64,000 bases of DNA from Galbibacter orientalis DSM 19592 (GTDB lineage: Bacteria; Bacteroidota; Bacteroidia; Flavobacteriales; Flavobacteriaceae), in NCBI RefSeq assembly GCF_000260115.1, contig NZ_JH651379.1, forward strand, positions 1,116,001-1,180,000, in the 5' to 3' direction. The notes beneath the pieces are model-generated. The model did no database searches, had not been told where the DNA came from, and saw only the letters and a program-made list of their open reading frames with translations. Shown piece after piece: positions 35,406 through 44,269 of the stretch; within the stretch, counting starts at the first letter, position 1; each line of letters begins with the position of its first letter. The position numbers were made by a program, and so were the translations under genes.

Positions 35406-35825
35406 ATGTATAAAATAGCTAAAATATTAGCGATAATACTTAGTGTAATTGGATTAGTGCTGTGGGTTTTAATAGTACAATCTGATGACAACGAAGGTGT
35501 TATTAGCTTAATGATAAGCCTAGGATTATGGCTAACCGTTATTATAGCAGGAATTACACTTGTACTTTCTCTTATGGGGCTAGCCTCAGACGGAGATAAA
35601 TTAAAGAAAGCATTAATTTCTGTTGCTGCTTTTGCTTTAATTATAGTAATAAGTTATGTTGTATTTGCTACAGGAAAAGATGTAAATCTTCAACAAATGG
35701 CAGATAGAGGCATCGAAGTTACTGAAGGAACTGTAAAAACTGTAGGAGCAGGTTTATGGTCTTTCTATATTCTAGCAATTGTAGCGGTAGTTGCAATGGT
35801 AGTAGGAGGATTTAAGAAACAATAA
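35406..35825 (+). CDS. Small polytopic membrane protein in the exb operon
   Basis: The protein of 139 residues has four hydrophobic segments (about 7-25, 36-60, 75-95 and 115-136) joined by short loops, with one longer loop (GKDVNLQQMADRGIEVTEG) between the third and fourth. No enzyme motif is visible. It is placed between exbB (24 bases before) and exbD (19 bases after), an arrangement I associate with Flavobacteriaceae. It may be an accessory of the ExbBD motor. I do not recognise a named family. Confidence 0.7.
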   Translation: MYKIAKILAIILSVIGLVLWVLIVQSDDNEGVISLMISLGLWLTVIIAGITLVLSLMGLASDGDKLKKALISVAAFALIIVISYVVFATGKDVNLQQMADRGIEVTEGTVKTVGAGLWSFYILAIVAVVAMVVGGFKKQ

Positions 35826-35844
35826 TTAAAAAAATAATAATAAT

Positions 35845-36465
35845 ATGGCAAGAAGAGGAGCACCGCCTGAGGTTAACGCAGGTTCAATGGCAGACATCGC
35901 TTTCCTACTCTTGATCTTTTTCTTGGTAACAACTACCATTGAAACAGATGCAGGATTAGATCGTAAGTTGCCACCAATCGAGCCGCCAGAAAATCCGCCA
36001 ATTATTAAGCAGAAAAATATTTTTACGGTAGTTGTTAATAAAAATAACGACTTACTTGTAGAAGAAGAAGTGATGGATCTTAAGAACCTTCGCGAAGCTG
36101 CTGTAAAATTTTTGGATAATGGTGGAGGTACAGGAGAAAAAGGAGAGTCTTGCGACTATTGTCAAGGCCCAAAAAATCCTGAGTCTTCAGATCACCCTAG
36201 TAAAGCTATCATCTCTTTGCAGAATGATAGATTGACAGAGTATGGGACATATATAGCAGTACAGAATGAATTGGTAGCTGCATATAATCAATTGAGAAAC
36301 AGAGAAGCGCAAAGACTTTATGGTAGAGATTTTACGGAAATGAATGATACTTATTTAGATCCTAAAACTTCAGACGCTATTAAAGATGATCTGAAACCAA
36401 AGTTAGAGCGTATTCAGAAAATGTATCCTCAAAAATTATCTGAGGCTGAACCAAAAAATAACTAA
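35845..36465 (+). CDS. exbD: ExbD/TolR-family biopolymer transport protein (first copy)
   Basis: The protein of 206 residues has the N-terminal motif VNAGSMADIAFLLLIFFLV with the proton-path aspartate, then a proline-rich DRKLPPIEPPENPP segment and a periplasmic domain with FTVVVNKNNDLLVEEE and KAIISLQNDRLTEYGTYIAV. It is longer than a typical ExbD (about 140), with an insertion containing C-x2-C (SCDYCQGP). It pairs with ExbB in the inner membrane. The next ExbD gene is 20 bases downstream. Confidence 0.9.
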   Translation: MARRGAPPEVNAGSMADIAFLLLIFFLVTTTIETDAGLDRKLPPIEPPENPPIIKQKNIFTVVVNKNNDLLVEEEVMDLKNLREAAVKFLDNGGGTGEKGESCDYCQGPKNPESSDHPSKAIISLQNDRLTEYGTYIAVQNELVAAYNQLRNREAQRLYGRDFTEMNDTYLDPKTSDAIKDDLKPKLERIQKMYPQKLSEAEPKNN

Positions 36466-36485
36466 TTAAATTAGTATAAGCTATT

Positions 36486-36968
36486 ATGGCAAAATTCACA
36501 AAGAAAAAGAAGGGGGATTTACCAGCGGTTTCAACCGCATCATTGCCGGATATCGTTTTCATGTTGTTATTTTTCTTCATGACCGTTACCACAATGAAAG
36601 ATAGTTCCCTTATGATTAAAAATGAATTGCCTTATGCTGATCAAGTTCAAAAACTTGATAAAAAAGACAGGGTAATTTATATCTATGCAGGTAAACCTAG
36701 TCCTCGTTACCAAGATAAATTTGGAACAGCAGCAAAAATTCAGTTAAATGATAAATTTGCAGATGTTTCTGAGGTAGCAAACTACGTACTTGCTGAGAGA
36801 GCTTCAAAGCGTGAAGAGTTACAAAATGTACTTACAACTGCTTTGAAAGTTGATAACGAAACCAATATGGGACTCGTATCGGATATTAAACAAGAATTGA
36901 GAAAAGTTAATGCATTAAAAATTAACTATACTACCAGAGGTGGTACTGCTTTTCAAAACTTGAAATAA
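36486..36968 (+). CDS. exbD: ExbD/TolR-family biopolymer transport protein (second copy)
   Basis: The protein of 160 residues has a lysine-rich N-terminus (FTKKKKGDLPAVSTASLPDI), one transmembrane helix with the conserved aspartate (PDIVFMLLFFFMTVTTM), and a periplasmic domain with a short C-x-free core (RVIYIYAGKPSPRYQ, LKINYTTRGGTAF). It differs strongly from the first ExbD, so a heteromeric motor is possible. A terminator follows 24 bases after the stop. Confidence 0.88.
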   Translation: MAKFTKKKKGDLPAVSTASLPDIVFMLLFFFMTVTTMKDSSLMIKNELPYADQVQKLDKKDRVIYIYAGKPSPRYQDKFGTAAKIQLNDKFADVSEVANYVLAERASKREELQNVLTTALKVDNETNMGLVSDIKQELRKVNALKINYTTRGGTAFQNLK

Positions 36969-36992
36969 TCCATTTCAGTTAAACTTATATTT

Positions 36993-37030
36993 AAAAAGCG
37001 CTTCTATCTTTAGATTTGAAGCGCTTTTTA
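36993..37030 (+). terminator. Terminator of the exb operon
   Basis: AAAAAGCGCTTC (36993-37004) and GAAGCGCTTTTT (37018-37029) form a perfect 12-bp stem with a 13-base loop, ending in a T run. Confidence 0.8.
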
Positions 37031-37091
37031 TCTTCAATACAATTCCTTTTTCTATTACCTTTACTGCTACATAAGTTTAAATTAGTTTTCA

Positions 37092-37787
37092 TTGAAGCGT
37101 ATAGTTTTCCTTTTTCTGTTGTTTTTAAACTCTATAATATGGGCGCAACAAGATTCTCTTTTTGTTGTAGAACCAGACGATAAGTATGTAGAAGATCAGT
37201 TTTACTTCGGAATTAATTACAATCTTTTAGTAAGTGCTCCAGATAATGCTAGTCAAAGTAGTTTTTCTTATGGTATTATGGGTGGTTTTATTAAAGATAT
37301 CCCTATCAATAAAAGACGTAATATTGGATTTGGAGTTGGTGTAGGATTATCTTTTAATGCTATTTATAGCGATTTATTAGCTACTCAAGCAGAAAATGGA
37401 AGTATATCTTATCAAATAGTTCCAGACGATATTTCTTACAATAGAAATAACCTTACCATGAATTTTGTTGAATTTCCAATTGAGTTTCGTTGGCGATCTT
37501 CTAAAGCAGATGATTATAGATTTTGGCGAATTTATTCTGGAATAAAACTTTCTTACTTAATCTCTGGAAATTCAAAATTTGTTGCCGATACAGAAACCAT
37601 AAAATTTTCCAATAAAGATATTAGAGATATGCAATATGGTGTTTATTTTAGTTTTGGGTATAATACCTGGAACTTCTATGCGCAATATGATCTTTCTAAC
37701 ATTTTTGAAGATAATACCTATACAATTGACGGAGATTTAATGGATACTCAAATCTTTAAAGCAGGATTAATCTTCTATATTTTATAG
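37092..37787 (+). CDS. porT: PorT-family outer-membrane beta-barrel protein
   Basis: The protein of 231 residues starts at a TTG (MKRIVFLFLLFLNSIIW), with signal cleavage near AQQ. The body is a beta-barrel with Tyr/Phe-rich strands; FVEFPIEFRWRSS, FWRIYSGIKLSYLI and FGYNTWNFYAQYDLS resemble the PorT/SprT protein needed for type IX secretion and gliding in this phylum. The C-terminus is hydrophobic (AGLIFYIL). It follows the exb operon but is separated by a terminator. Assignment to PorT is by resemblance recalled, and a generic porin-family barrel is the alternative. Confidence 0.7.
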   Translation: MKRIVFLFLLFLNSIIWAQQDSLFVVEPDDKYVEDQFYFGINYNLLVSAPDNASQSSFSYGIMGGFIKDIPINKRRNIGFGVGVGLSFNAIYSDLLATQAENGSISYQIVPDDISYNRNNLTMNFVEFPIEFRWRSSKADDYRFWRIYSGIKLSYLISGNSKFVADTETIKFSNKDIRDMQYGVYFSFGYNTWNFYAQYDLSNIFEDNTYTIDGDLMDTQIFKAGLIFYIL

Positions 37788-38387
37788 CCAGTATCCAAAG
37801 GTTAAGAATTGGGTAATAACACCTATAAAACATCCTATAATGATTTCTGGATACGTATGAGATTTTAAATAGAGTCTTGCGGTAGCTACTATTCCAGTAA
37901 TTAAAACTAATAGTGATAACCCTAAGGTAATGTTTATTTCATAATGAAAAGACAAGCCTAAAATAAAGGTTGTTAAGCCGCAAATTCCCATCATATGCAT
38001 GCTTGCTTTGAAATTGAAGTAAATCATTATTAAACAGCTTAAAAGAGCTCCTAAAATGCCAATAAAGTAATAATACAACTCAATTGAAAAATCAAACGTA
38101 GTAATTTTCATTATTGTGATGTAAATTACTATAATGAAAATGTAAAGAGGAATCTTCCGTTCTTTAATATGAGTCAGTCCGTTATTTGTAATCCATCCTA
38201 AATTTCTTAGCAGTAAGAAAAATATAAAAGGAATTATTACTGTTAATATTAAAATAGCAAGTAATATTAATCGCTTAGCTTCGGGTGGGTTAAATTTTGG
38301 GGTGATAAAAAAATAAAGAATCGAACCTACTAGCGGAAAGAATAAGGGATTAAAAATATGACTAATTAATTTTGAAAATATTCGCAT
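37782..38387 (-). CDS. PAP2-like membrane protein
   Basis: The protein of 201 residues has about six hydrophobic segments. The region KASMHMMGICGLTTFILGLS followed by VATARLYLKSHTYPEIIIGC resembles the PAP2 phosphatase motifs (SGH and SRxxxxxH), with the His of the last motif kept but the Ser-Arg reduced to Ala-Arg, so activity is uncertain. Its start overlaps the rpoN stop by one base, and its end overlaps the convergent porT end by 6 bases. It is probably co-transcribed with rpoN. Confidence 0.6.
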   Translation of the reverse strand: MRIFSKLISHIFNPLFFPLVGSILYFFITPKFNPPEAKRLILLAILILTVIIPFIFFLLLRNLGWITNNGLTHIKERKIPLYIFIIVIYITIMKITTFDFSIELYYYFIGILGALLSCLIMIYFNFKASMHMMGICGLTTFILGLSFHYEINITLGLSLLVLITGIVATARLYLKSHTYPEIIIGCFIGVITQFLTFGYWL

Positions 38388-39844
38388 TAAATTTCTTTTC
38401 TTAGACGCGCAACAGGGATGTGGAGTTGCTCTCTGTATTTAGCTACAGTTCTTCTTGCAATTGGATATCCTTTTTCTTTTAAAATAGCAGCTAACTTATC
38501 GTCGGTTAGGGGTTTTCTTTTCTCTTCTTCATTAATTACAGTTTCTAATATTTTTTTAATTTCTCTAGTGGAAACATCTTCCCCTTCATCATTCTTCATT
38601 GATTCAGAGAAAAATTCTTTTATTAGTTTAGTCCCGTAAGGAGTGTCTACATATTTACTGTTTGCAACTCTAGAAACAGTAGAAACATCCATTCCAATTG
38701 TATCGGCAATATCTTTTAAAATCATAGGGCGAAGTTTGCGTTCGTCTCCTGTTAAAAAATATTCTTCTTGATAATGCATAATACAATTCATAGTTACATA
38801 AAGCGTTTCTTGACGTTGTTTAATAGCGTCTATAAACCACTTTGCAGCATCTAATTTTTGTTTGATAAACTGAACGGCATCTTTTTGAGATTTTGATTTA
38901 GTTTTAGTGTCTTTATAGCCTTTCAGCATATTATTATATTCTCTAGACACATGAAGTTCTGGAGCGTTTCTTCCGTTTAATGTTAGCTCTAGTTCTCCGT
39001 CAACAATTCTAATGTTAAAATCTGGGACTACATGTTCTACAATTCTATTATTTCCAGAATAAGAGCCTCCTGGTTTTGGGTTTAGACGCTCTATTTCATG
39101 TATTGCGTCTCTGAGTTCTTCTTCAGTGATATCGTATTTTTGAATTAGACGGGTGTAGTGCTTTTTTGTAAACTGTTCAAAAGATTTGTCTAATATTTCA
39201 TAAGCAAGGTCTACACTTTGTGTAGGTTCTTTTCTTTCAAGTTGAATTAATAAACACTCTTGAAGGTTTCTGGCGCAAACCCCAGCAGGATCTAATTGTT
39301 GTGTTATATGAAGGATTCGTTCTACTTGTTTTTCTTCTGTAAATACATTCTGAGTAAAGGCAAGATCGTCTACTATGTCTGGTATTGCTCTTCGGATGTA
39401 GCCGCTCTCATCTACACTTCCTACTAAAAATTCAGCAATATCACGTTCTTCATCATTCAGTCTAAAAGTATTTAACTGGTTTAATAAATGCTGATGAAAA
39501 GAAGTTCCCGCAGCGTATGGAACCGATTTTTCATCGTCATCACTACTGTAATTATTTGCTTGGAGCCTATATTCTGGCACTTCATCGTCACTTAAATATT
39601 CGTCTACATTTATATCTTCAGCATTTATAGATTCGTTGTCGTAATCGTCTTGCTGTGAATTATCGATATCGTCATTCTCAAAATCATTATCATCCTTACC
39701 ACTTTCTAATGCAGGATTTTCTTCAAGCTCTTGTTTTAAACGCTGTTCAAAAGCTTGTGTAGGCAGTTGAATCAATTTCATTAATTGAATCTGCTGCGGA
39801 GATAATTTCTGCGATAATTTAAATTGTAACTGCTGCTTTAGCAT
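38387..39844 (-). CDS. rpoN: RNA polymerase sigma-54 factor
   Basis: The protein of 485 residues has the glutamine-rich region I (QQLQFKLSQKLSPQQIQLMK), an acidic region II (about 45-95), the core-binding region, a helix-turn-helix (KDIADTIGMDVSTVSRVANS), and the RpoN box ARRTVAKYREQ near the C-terminus. It directs polymerase to -24/-12 promoters and needs activator ATPases. The C-terminus LHIPVARLRKEI is typical of the Bacteroidota group. No sigma-54 activator gene is in this window. Confidence 0.96.
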   Translation of the reverse strand: MLKQQLQFKLSQKLSPQQIQLMKLIQLPTQAFEQRLKQELEENPALESGKDDNDFENDDIDNSQQDDYDNESINAEDINVDEYLSDDEVPEYRLQANNYSSDDDEKSVPYAAGTSFHQHLLNQLNTFRLNDEERDIAEFLVGSVDESGYIRRAIPDIVDDLAFTQNVFTEEKQVERILHITQQLDPAGVCARNLQECLLIQLERKEPTQSVDLAYEILDKSFEQFTKKHYTRLIQKYDITEEELRDAIHEIERLNPKPGGSYSGNNRIVEHVVPDFNIRIVDGELELTLNGRNAPELHVSREYNNMLKGYKDTKTKSKSQKDAVQFIKQKLDAAKWFIDAIKQRQETLYVTMNCIMHYQEEYFLTGDERKLRPMILKDIADTIGMDVSTVSRVANSKYVDTPYGTKLIKEFFSESMKNDEGEDVSTREIKKILETVINEEEKRKPLTDDKLAAILKEKGYPIARRTVAKYREQLHIPVARLRKEI

Positions 39845-39866
39845 ATATTTTTTAACCTTTATATAA

Positions 39867-39911
39867 AAATAAAAAAACTAGCTATATGAAATGTGTTCAT
39901 ATGCTAGTTTT
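39867..39911 (-). terminator. Terminator of asnS
   Basis: Arms AAAACTAGC plus ATATGAA (39874-39890, one bulged T) pair with TTCATAT plus GCTAGTTTT (39896-39911). On the minus strand the stem is followed by a T run, between asnS and rpoN. Confidence 0.75.
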
Positions 39912-39935
39912 ATTACTGTTTACTGTTAATTTATT

Positions 39936-41369
39936 CTAAAATTCGGCGTTTTGTGGTGTTCTAGGGAAAGGAATTACGTCTCTAATGTTTGTCATTCCTG
40001 TTGCAAATAACACTAAACGCTCAAATCCAAGTCCGAATCCACTGTGTGTTGCCGTCCCAAATTTTCTAAGTTCTAGGTACCACCAAAGCTCTTTTTCATC
40101 AATTCCCATGGCTTCCACTTTTTCTTTTAAAACATCATAACGTTCTTCTCTTTGGGCGCCACCAACAATTTCTCCAATACCAGGGAAGAGAATGTCCATT
40201 GCTCTAACCGTTTTCCCATCTTCATTGGCTCTCATGTAAAAAGCCTTTATGTCTGCAGGGTAATCAAATAAAATTACTGGAGTTTTAAAATGTTTCTCTA
40301 CAAGATAGCGTTCATGCTCACTTTGTAAATCCGCACCCCACTCTTCAATAATATAGTTGAATTTTTTCTTTTTATTAGGCTTAGAATTTTTTAATATTTC
40401 TATAGCTTCTGTATAGCTTACACGCTTAAAGTTGTTGTCTATTACAAAATGTAGCTTTTCTGTAAGCGTCATTTCACTTCTTTCTGCTTGCGGCTTTGTT
40501 TTTTCTTCTTGTAATAAACGTTGCTCTAGAAATTCTAAATCATCTTTACAGTTATCTAGCGCATATTTAATGACATACTTTATAAAATCTTCAGCAAGAT
40601 CCATATTGCCGTCTAAATCTAGAAAAGCAACTTCTGGTTCAATCATCCAGAATTCTGCCAAGTGTCTAGAAGTATTTGAGTTTTCTGCTCTAAAAGTAGG
40701 GCCAAAAGTATAAACTTTCCCTAATCCCATTGCATATGTTTCGGCTTCTAATTGACCAGAAACGGTAAGATTTGTCTCTTTTCCGAAGAAATCTTCTTTA
40801 AAATCAATTTCTTTGTTATCTGTGAGCGGAGGGTTTTTAATGTCTAGCGTAGAAACTCTAAACATTTCTCCAGCGCCTTCAGCATCAGAACCTGTAATAA
40901 TAGGGGTGTGAACATAATTAAACCCATTCTGATTGAAATATTGATGTACAGCAAACGATAAAGAAGAACGAACACGCATAATAGCACTAAAAGTGCTTGT
41001 TCTAACTCTAAGATGCGCTTTCTCTCTAAGGAATTCTAAGGAGTGCTTTTTTGGCTGGATGGGATATTCTTCCGGATTAGATTCTCCTAAAATAGCAATG
41101 TCTTTAACTTGGATTTCTACATTTTGCCCTTTTCCTTGGCTCTCAACAAGTGTTCCGTTTATGCTAACTGCTGCTCCAGTATTAAGTTGTTTTAATATTT
41201 TTTCTGAAATATTTTCAAAGTCAACAACACATTGAATGTTATTTATTGTGGAACCATCGTTTAGTGCAATAAAACGGTTGCTTCTAAAAGTTCGAATCCA
41301 TCCTTTAACGCTAACTTCTTGAAGTAATTTCTCACCACCAAGCAGTTCTTTAATGTTATCTAATTTCAT
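39936..41369 (-). CDS. asnS: Asparaginyl-tRNA synthetase
   Basis: The protein of 477 residues has the N-terminal OB-fold anticodon-binding domain ([20 protein letters not shown]) and the class II catalytic core. Class II motif 2 is seen in [20 protein letters not shown] and motif 3 in [16 protein letters not shown]. The Asn-type features ([20 protein letters not shown]) set it apart from aspartyl enzymes. It charges tRNA-Asn in the cytoplasm. A TATCTTTG promoter box sits 29 bases upstream. Confidence 0.97.
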   Translation of the reverse strand: MKLDNIKELLGGEKLLQEVSVKGWIRTFRSNRFIALNDGSTINNIQCVVDFENISEKILKQLNTGAAVSINGTLVESQGKGQNVEIQVKDIAILGESNPEEYPIQPKKHSLEFLREKAHLRVRTSTFSAIMRVRSSLSFAVHQYFNQNGFNYVHTPIITGSDAEGAGEMFRVSTLDIKNPPLTDNKEIDFKEDFFGKETNLTVSGQLEAETYAMGLGKVYTFGPTFRAENSNTSRHLAEFWMIEPEVAFLDLDGNMDLAEDFIKYVIKYALDNCKDDLEFLEQRLLQEEKTKPQAERSEMTLTEKLHFVIDNNFKRVSYTEAIEILKNSKPNKKKKFNYIIEEWGADLQSEHERYLVEKHFKTPVILFDYPADIKAFYMRANEDGKTVRAMDILFPGIGEIVGGAQREERYDVLKEKVEAMGIDEKELWWYLELRKFGTATHSGFGLGFERLVLFATGMTNIRDVIPFPRTPQNAEF

Positions 41370-41397
41370 TATGGGTTACATCAAATAATTGTGGGCA

Positions 41398-41405
41398 CAA
41401 AGATA
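41398..41405 (-). promoter_or_regulatory. Candidate -7 box for asnS
   Basis: On the minus strand TATCTTTG matches TAnnTTTG, 28 bases before the asnS start. No TTG with normal spacing is seen. Confidence 0.45.
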
Positions 41406-41624
41406 AAATTTTAAACCTATTAATTATAAGCATTGTAGCTTTGATTCTTAAAAATATTTGTACCATAACATTATTCTTTTGTTAAATGCAAGAAAATTAA
41501 ATATTAATGATGTAGAACAAATCAAATTTTTTCGTACATTTAACATAAGCTTATAAATTTTAAGATAATTTTTGTAGGATAAAAAAAGGGATAAAAACCC
41601 TTTTATGCTATTATATTAATTTGA

Positions 41625-41632
41625 TATATTTG
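41625..41632 (+). promoter_or_regulatory. -7 box of the candidate small RNA
   Basis: TATATTTG is an exact match to TAnnTTTG and lies 7 bases before the proposed RNA start. A TTG at 17-23 bases upstream is not seen. Confidence 0.45.
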
Positions 41633-41638
41633 TAGAAA

Positions 41639-41748
41639 ATAGTGCATACGCTGTCTTAAAAGACACAATAAAAATATATAAGAATGTAGGTTTGGGGGAA
41701 CCTTAAAGTCTGTTCGGAAACTTTGTTTTCGGCAGACTTTTTTTTGTA
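41639..41748 (+). ncRNA. Candidate structured small RNA
   Basis: A TATATTTG box (41625-41632) predicts a start near 41639. The following 110 bases hold three hairpins in a row: TGTCT-TAAA-AGACA (41652-41665), AGGTT-TGGGGG-AACCT (41688-41703) and a long intrinsic terminator (41705-41740) ending in eight T. The only in-frame ATG is followed at once by a stop (ATG TAG at 41685), so it does not encode a peptide. The flanking genes are both on the minus strand (asnS and the MMPL gene) and start or end away from it. This is an independent transcript by all visible signs. Family unknown. Confidence 0.5.
41705..41748 (+). terminator. Terminator of the candidate small RNA
   Basis: AAAGTCTG (41705-41712) pairs with CAGACTTT (41733-41740), the stem continues inward with TCGGAAA and TTTTCGG through one bulge, and a run of T follows. 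No protein gene on this strand precedes it. Confidence 0.8.
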
Positions 41749-41780
41749 AATACATTATGATTAAATGATTATCTAAAGTA

Positions 41781-41815
41781 AAATCCCCATTTGATGCTAA
41801 TACAAATGGGGATTT
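41781..41815 (-). terminator. Terminator of the MMPL transporter gene
   Basis: AAATCCCCATTTG (41781-41793) and CAAATGGGGATTT (41803-41815) form a perfect 13-bp stem. The T tract on the minus strand is short (TTTTACTTTA). It is 25 bases after the gene's stop. Confidence 0.65.
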
Positions 41816-41839
41816 ATTGGTATAAATTTTTAATATATT

Positions 41840-44224
41840 TTATTCTTTACTGCTTTTGGGAAGTACATCTATATTTGGCTTTTTAAGCACTTGCTTGTTT
41901 GCAATATTTCTTTCTAAAGCCAATAATAATGCAGGAAGAAGTATTAAATTGGCTAGCATGGCAATTAAAAGTGTAAAGGAAACTAAGCCTCCAAGAGCTT
42001 TTGTGCCTCCAAAACTACTTAGCATAAATACAGAAAATCCAAAGAAGAGTACAATAGAAGTATAGAACATACTAACGCCTGTTTCGCGTAGGGCATTATA
42101 AACAGATTTTCTAATGTTCCAGTGACTTTTTGTAAGTTCTTGTCTATACTTTGCTAAGAAGTGAATGGTATCATCCACAGAAATTCCAAAAGCTACACTA
42201 AATACTAAAATAGTTGAAGGTTTAATAGGAATTCCTAAAAAGCCCATCATACCAGCAGTAATAATAAGGGGTAATATATTTGGAATTAGTGAAACAATAA
42301 TCATTTTAAAAGACCTAAACATATAGGCCATAAAAAGAGAGATAAGGAAAATAGCCAATGCTAAAGACATTACTAAATTCTTTACCAAATACTTTGTTCC
42401 TTTCATAAAAACCAATGCTTTTCCTGTTAATGTAACGTCATATCTGTCTTGAGGTAAAACTTTGTGTATTTTTTTCCATAAATCTGCTTCTATGCCTTCC
42501 ATTTTATCGGTACCTATGTCCTGCATAAAAGTGGTAATTCTAGCTATTTGTCCTGTAGAGTCCACAAAACTCTTAAGTAAATCTGCGTTATTAGCCGATT
42601 TTTTTGCGTAAGAAAGGATAAAAGTATTTTCCTGATTATTTGGTAATTGGTAGTAATTTGGATTTCCGTTGTAATATGCCTGTTTGGAGTATTTTACCAA
42701 GTTGGTAACAGAAATAGGATCGGAAAGTTCTGGAATTTCTTTTATAAGGGTTTCCAACTCTTCCATTCTACGAAGTGTGGTAAGTTTTAAAACCCCATTT
42801 TTTCTTTTGGTGTCTACCATAATTTCAACAGGAAGGATTCCGTCAAATTCTTTTTCAAAAAAGCGAATATCATCAAAAAAGGCAGCATCTTGAGGCATGT
42901 CTTCTATTAAACTCCCTGAAATTCTAATTTGGTATATTCCGATAATGCTACCAATTAAAGCTATTAACGATATTATAAACACAGCTATTCTATGGTTACG
43001 AACCGAATTTTCCATCCATCCTACAAAAGTGTTGATCCATTTTGTGTTTAGGTGCTTTAAATGCTTCGTTTTAGGTAGAGGCATAAAGCTATAGATAATT
43101 GGAATTATCAGTAACGATAAAACAAAAATTGCAAAAATGTTTAGAGAGGCAACAATACCAAATTCTTTTAAAAGTTTACTTTCAGTAATAATAAAAGTAG
43201 CAAAACCAGCTGCTGTGGTAATGTTGGTCATTAATGTTGCATTACCTACATTTGAAATTACCCGCTGTAAAGACTTTGCTTGATTTCCATGTTTTTGAAC
43301 TTCCTGCTGATACTTATTAATGAGGAATATACAGTTGGGAATCCCAATTACAATTATTAAAGGAGGGATCAATGCTGTTAAAACGGTAATTTCATAGTGT
43401 AATAAACCTAAAATCCCAAATGCCCACATTACACCTATAATTACAACTATCATGGAGATAAAAGTTGCTCTAAAGGATCTAAAAAAGAAAAAGAAAATAA
43501 GAGAGGTAACTCCTAAGGCAGCGCCAATAAACATACTAATTTCGTCTATGATACTTTGAGAGTTTAAAGTTCGGATGTATGGCATTCCAGATACTTTAAC
43601 ATCCAGTCCAGTTTTAGCTTCGAAATCGTCTATTAATGGTTCAAAATCATTAATTACAAAATCTTTTCGAACACTGGTGTTTACTATTTCTTTATCAATA
43701 TAAATAGCAGTTCTTATAGTGTGTGTTTTTTTATTGAAAAGTAAACTTTCGTAAAATGGGAGTTTTAAGAAAAGTTCATCTTTAATGCTGTCTACTTCAG
43801 CTTTATTCTTTAATTCGTTTTTAATTAAAGGTTCTAATTCAAATTGGTGTTTTTCGGTATTTTTTACGAGTTTTTGGAGGCTTTCTGTAGAAATAACTGC
43901 ATCAACTTCTGGTTTTGCTTGAAGTTGTTTGCTTAATTTATTCCATTCGTTAAAATTTTCTGGAGTGAATAAATTACTGTCTTTTACAGCAATTATAATT
44001 AAATTTCCTTCTTCGCCGAAAGTATCTAAAAATTTATTGTACTCAACGTTAACAGGGTGATGGTCTGGGAGTAAATTTGCTTCGGTAAAAGTAAAGCGCA
44101 TGTTTTTCCATTGCATGGCTAGAAAAACAGTGATTCCAAGAAGAATCAATAAAATAATAATACGATTGCGGAGAATTATTCTCGCCGTTTTCTTCCAAAA
44201 GCCTTTACTGATCTTGTTTATCAT
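41840..44224 (-). CDS. RND-superfamily (MMPL) membrane exporter
   Basis: With the ATG at 44224 the protein has 794 residues; a TTG three bases earlier is less likely. It is built as two repeats, each with one transmembrane helix, a large periplasmic loop (about 45-220 and 430-610), and a bundle of five or six helices (LIFFFFFRSFRATFISMIVV, PPLIIVIGIPNCIFLINKYQ; then FLISLFMAYMFRSFKMIIVS, FGISVDDTIHFLAKYRQEL). The SVDDTIH segment carries the proton-relay aspartates of the family. It resembles MMPL and sterol-sensing-domain-like exporters of lipids. The cargo is unknown. It is 46 bases downstream of the DUF5686 gene and likely co-transcribed with it. Confidence 0.85.
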   Translation of the reverse strand: MINKISKGFWKKTARIILRNRIIILLILLGITVFLAMQWKNMRFTFTEANLLPDHHPVNVEYNKFLDTFGEEGNLIIIAVKDSNLFTPENFNEWNKLSKQLQAKPEVDAVISTESLQKLVKNTEKHQFELEPLIKNELKNKAEVDSIKDELFLKLPFYESLLFNKKTHTIRTAIYIDKEIVNTSVRKDFVINDFEPLIDDFEAKTGLDVKVSGMPYIRTLNSQSIIDEISMFIGAALGVTSLIFFFFFRSFRATFISMIVVIIGVMWAFGILGLLHYEITVLTALIPPLIIVIGIPNCIFLINKYQQEVQKHGNQAKSLQRVISNVGNATLMTNITTAAGFATFIITESKLLKEFGIVASLNIFAIFVLSLLIIPIIYSFMPLPKTKHLKHLNTKWINTFVGWMENSVRNHRIAVFIISLIALIGSIIGIYQIRISGSLIEDMPQDAAFFDDIRFFEKEFDGILPVEIMVDTKRKNGVLKLTTLRRMEELETLIKEIPELSDPISVTNLVKYSKQAYYNGNPNYYQLPNNQENTFILSYAKKSANNADLLKSFVDSTGQIARITTFMQDIGTDKMEGIEADLWKKIHKVLPQDRYDVTLTGKALVFMKGTKYLVKNLVMSLALAIFLISLFMAYMFRSFKMIIVSLIPNILPLIITAGMMGFLGIPIKPSTILVFSVAFGISVDDTIHFLAKYRQELTKSHWNIRKSVYNALRETGVSMFYTSIVLFFGFSVFMLSSFGGTKALGGLVSFTLLIAMLANLILLPALLLALERNIANKQVLKKPNIDVLPKSSKE

Positions 44225-44269
44225 CAAAAAAAATTTCCATGCAAAGGTAAAGAACCTCTGCGAATGTGC

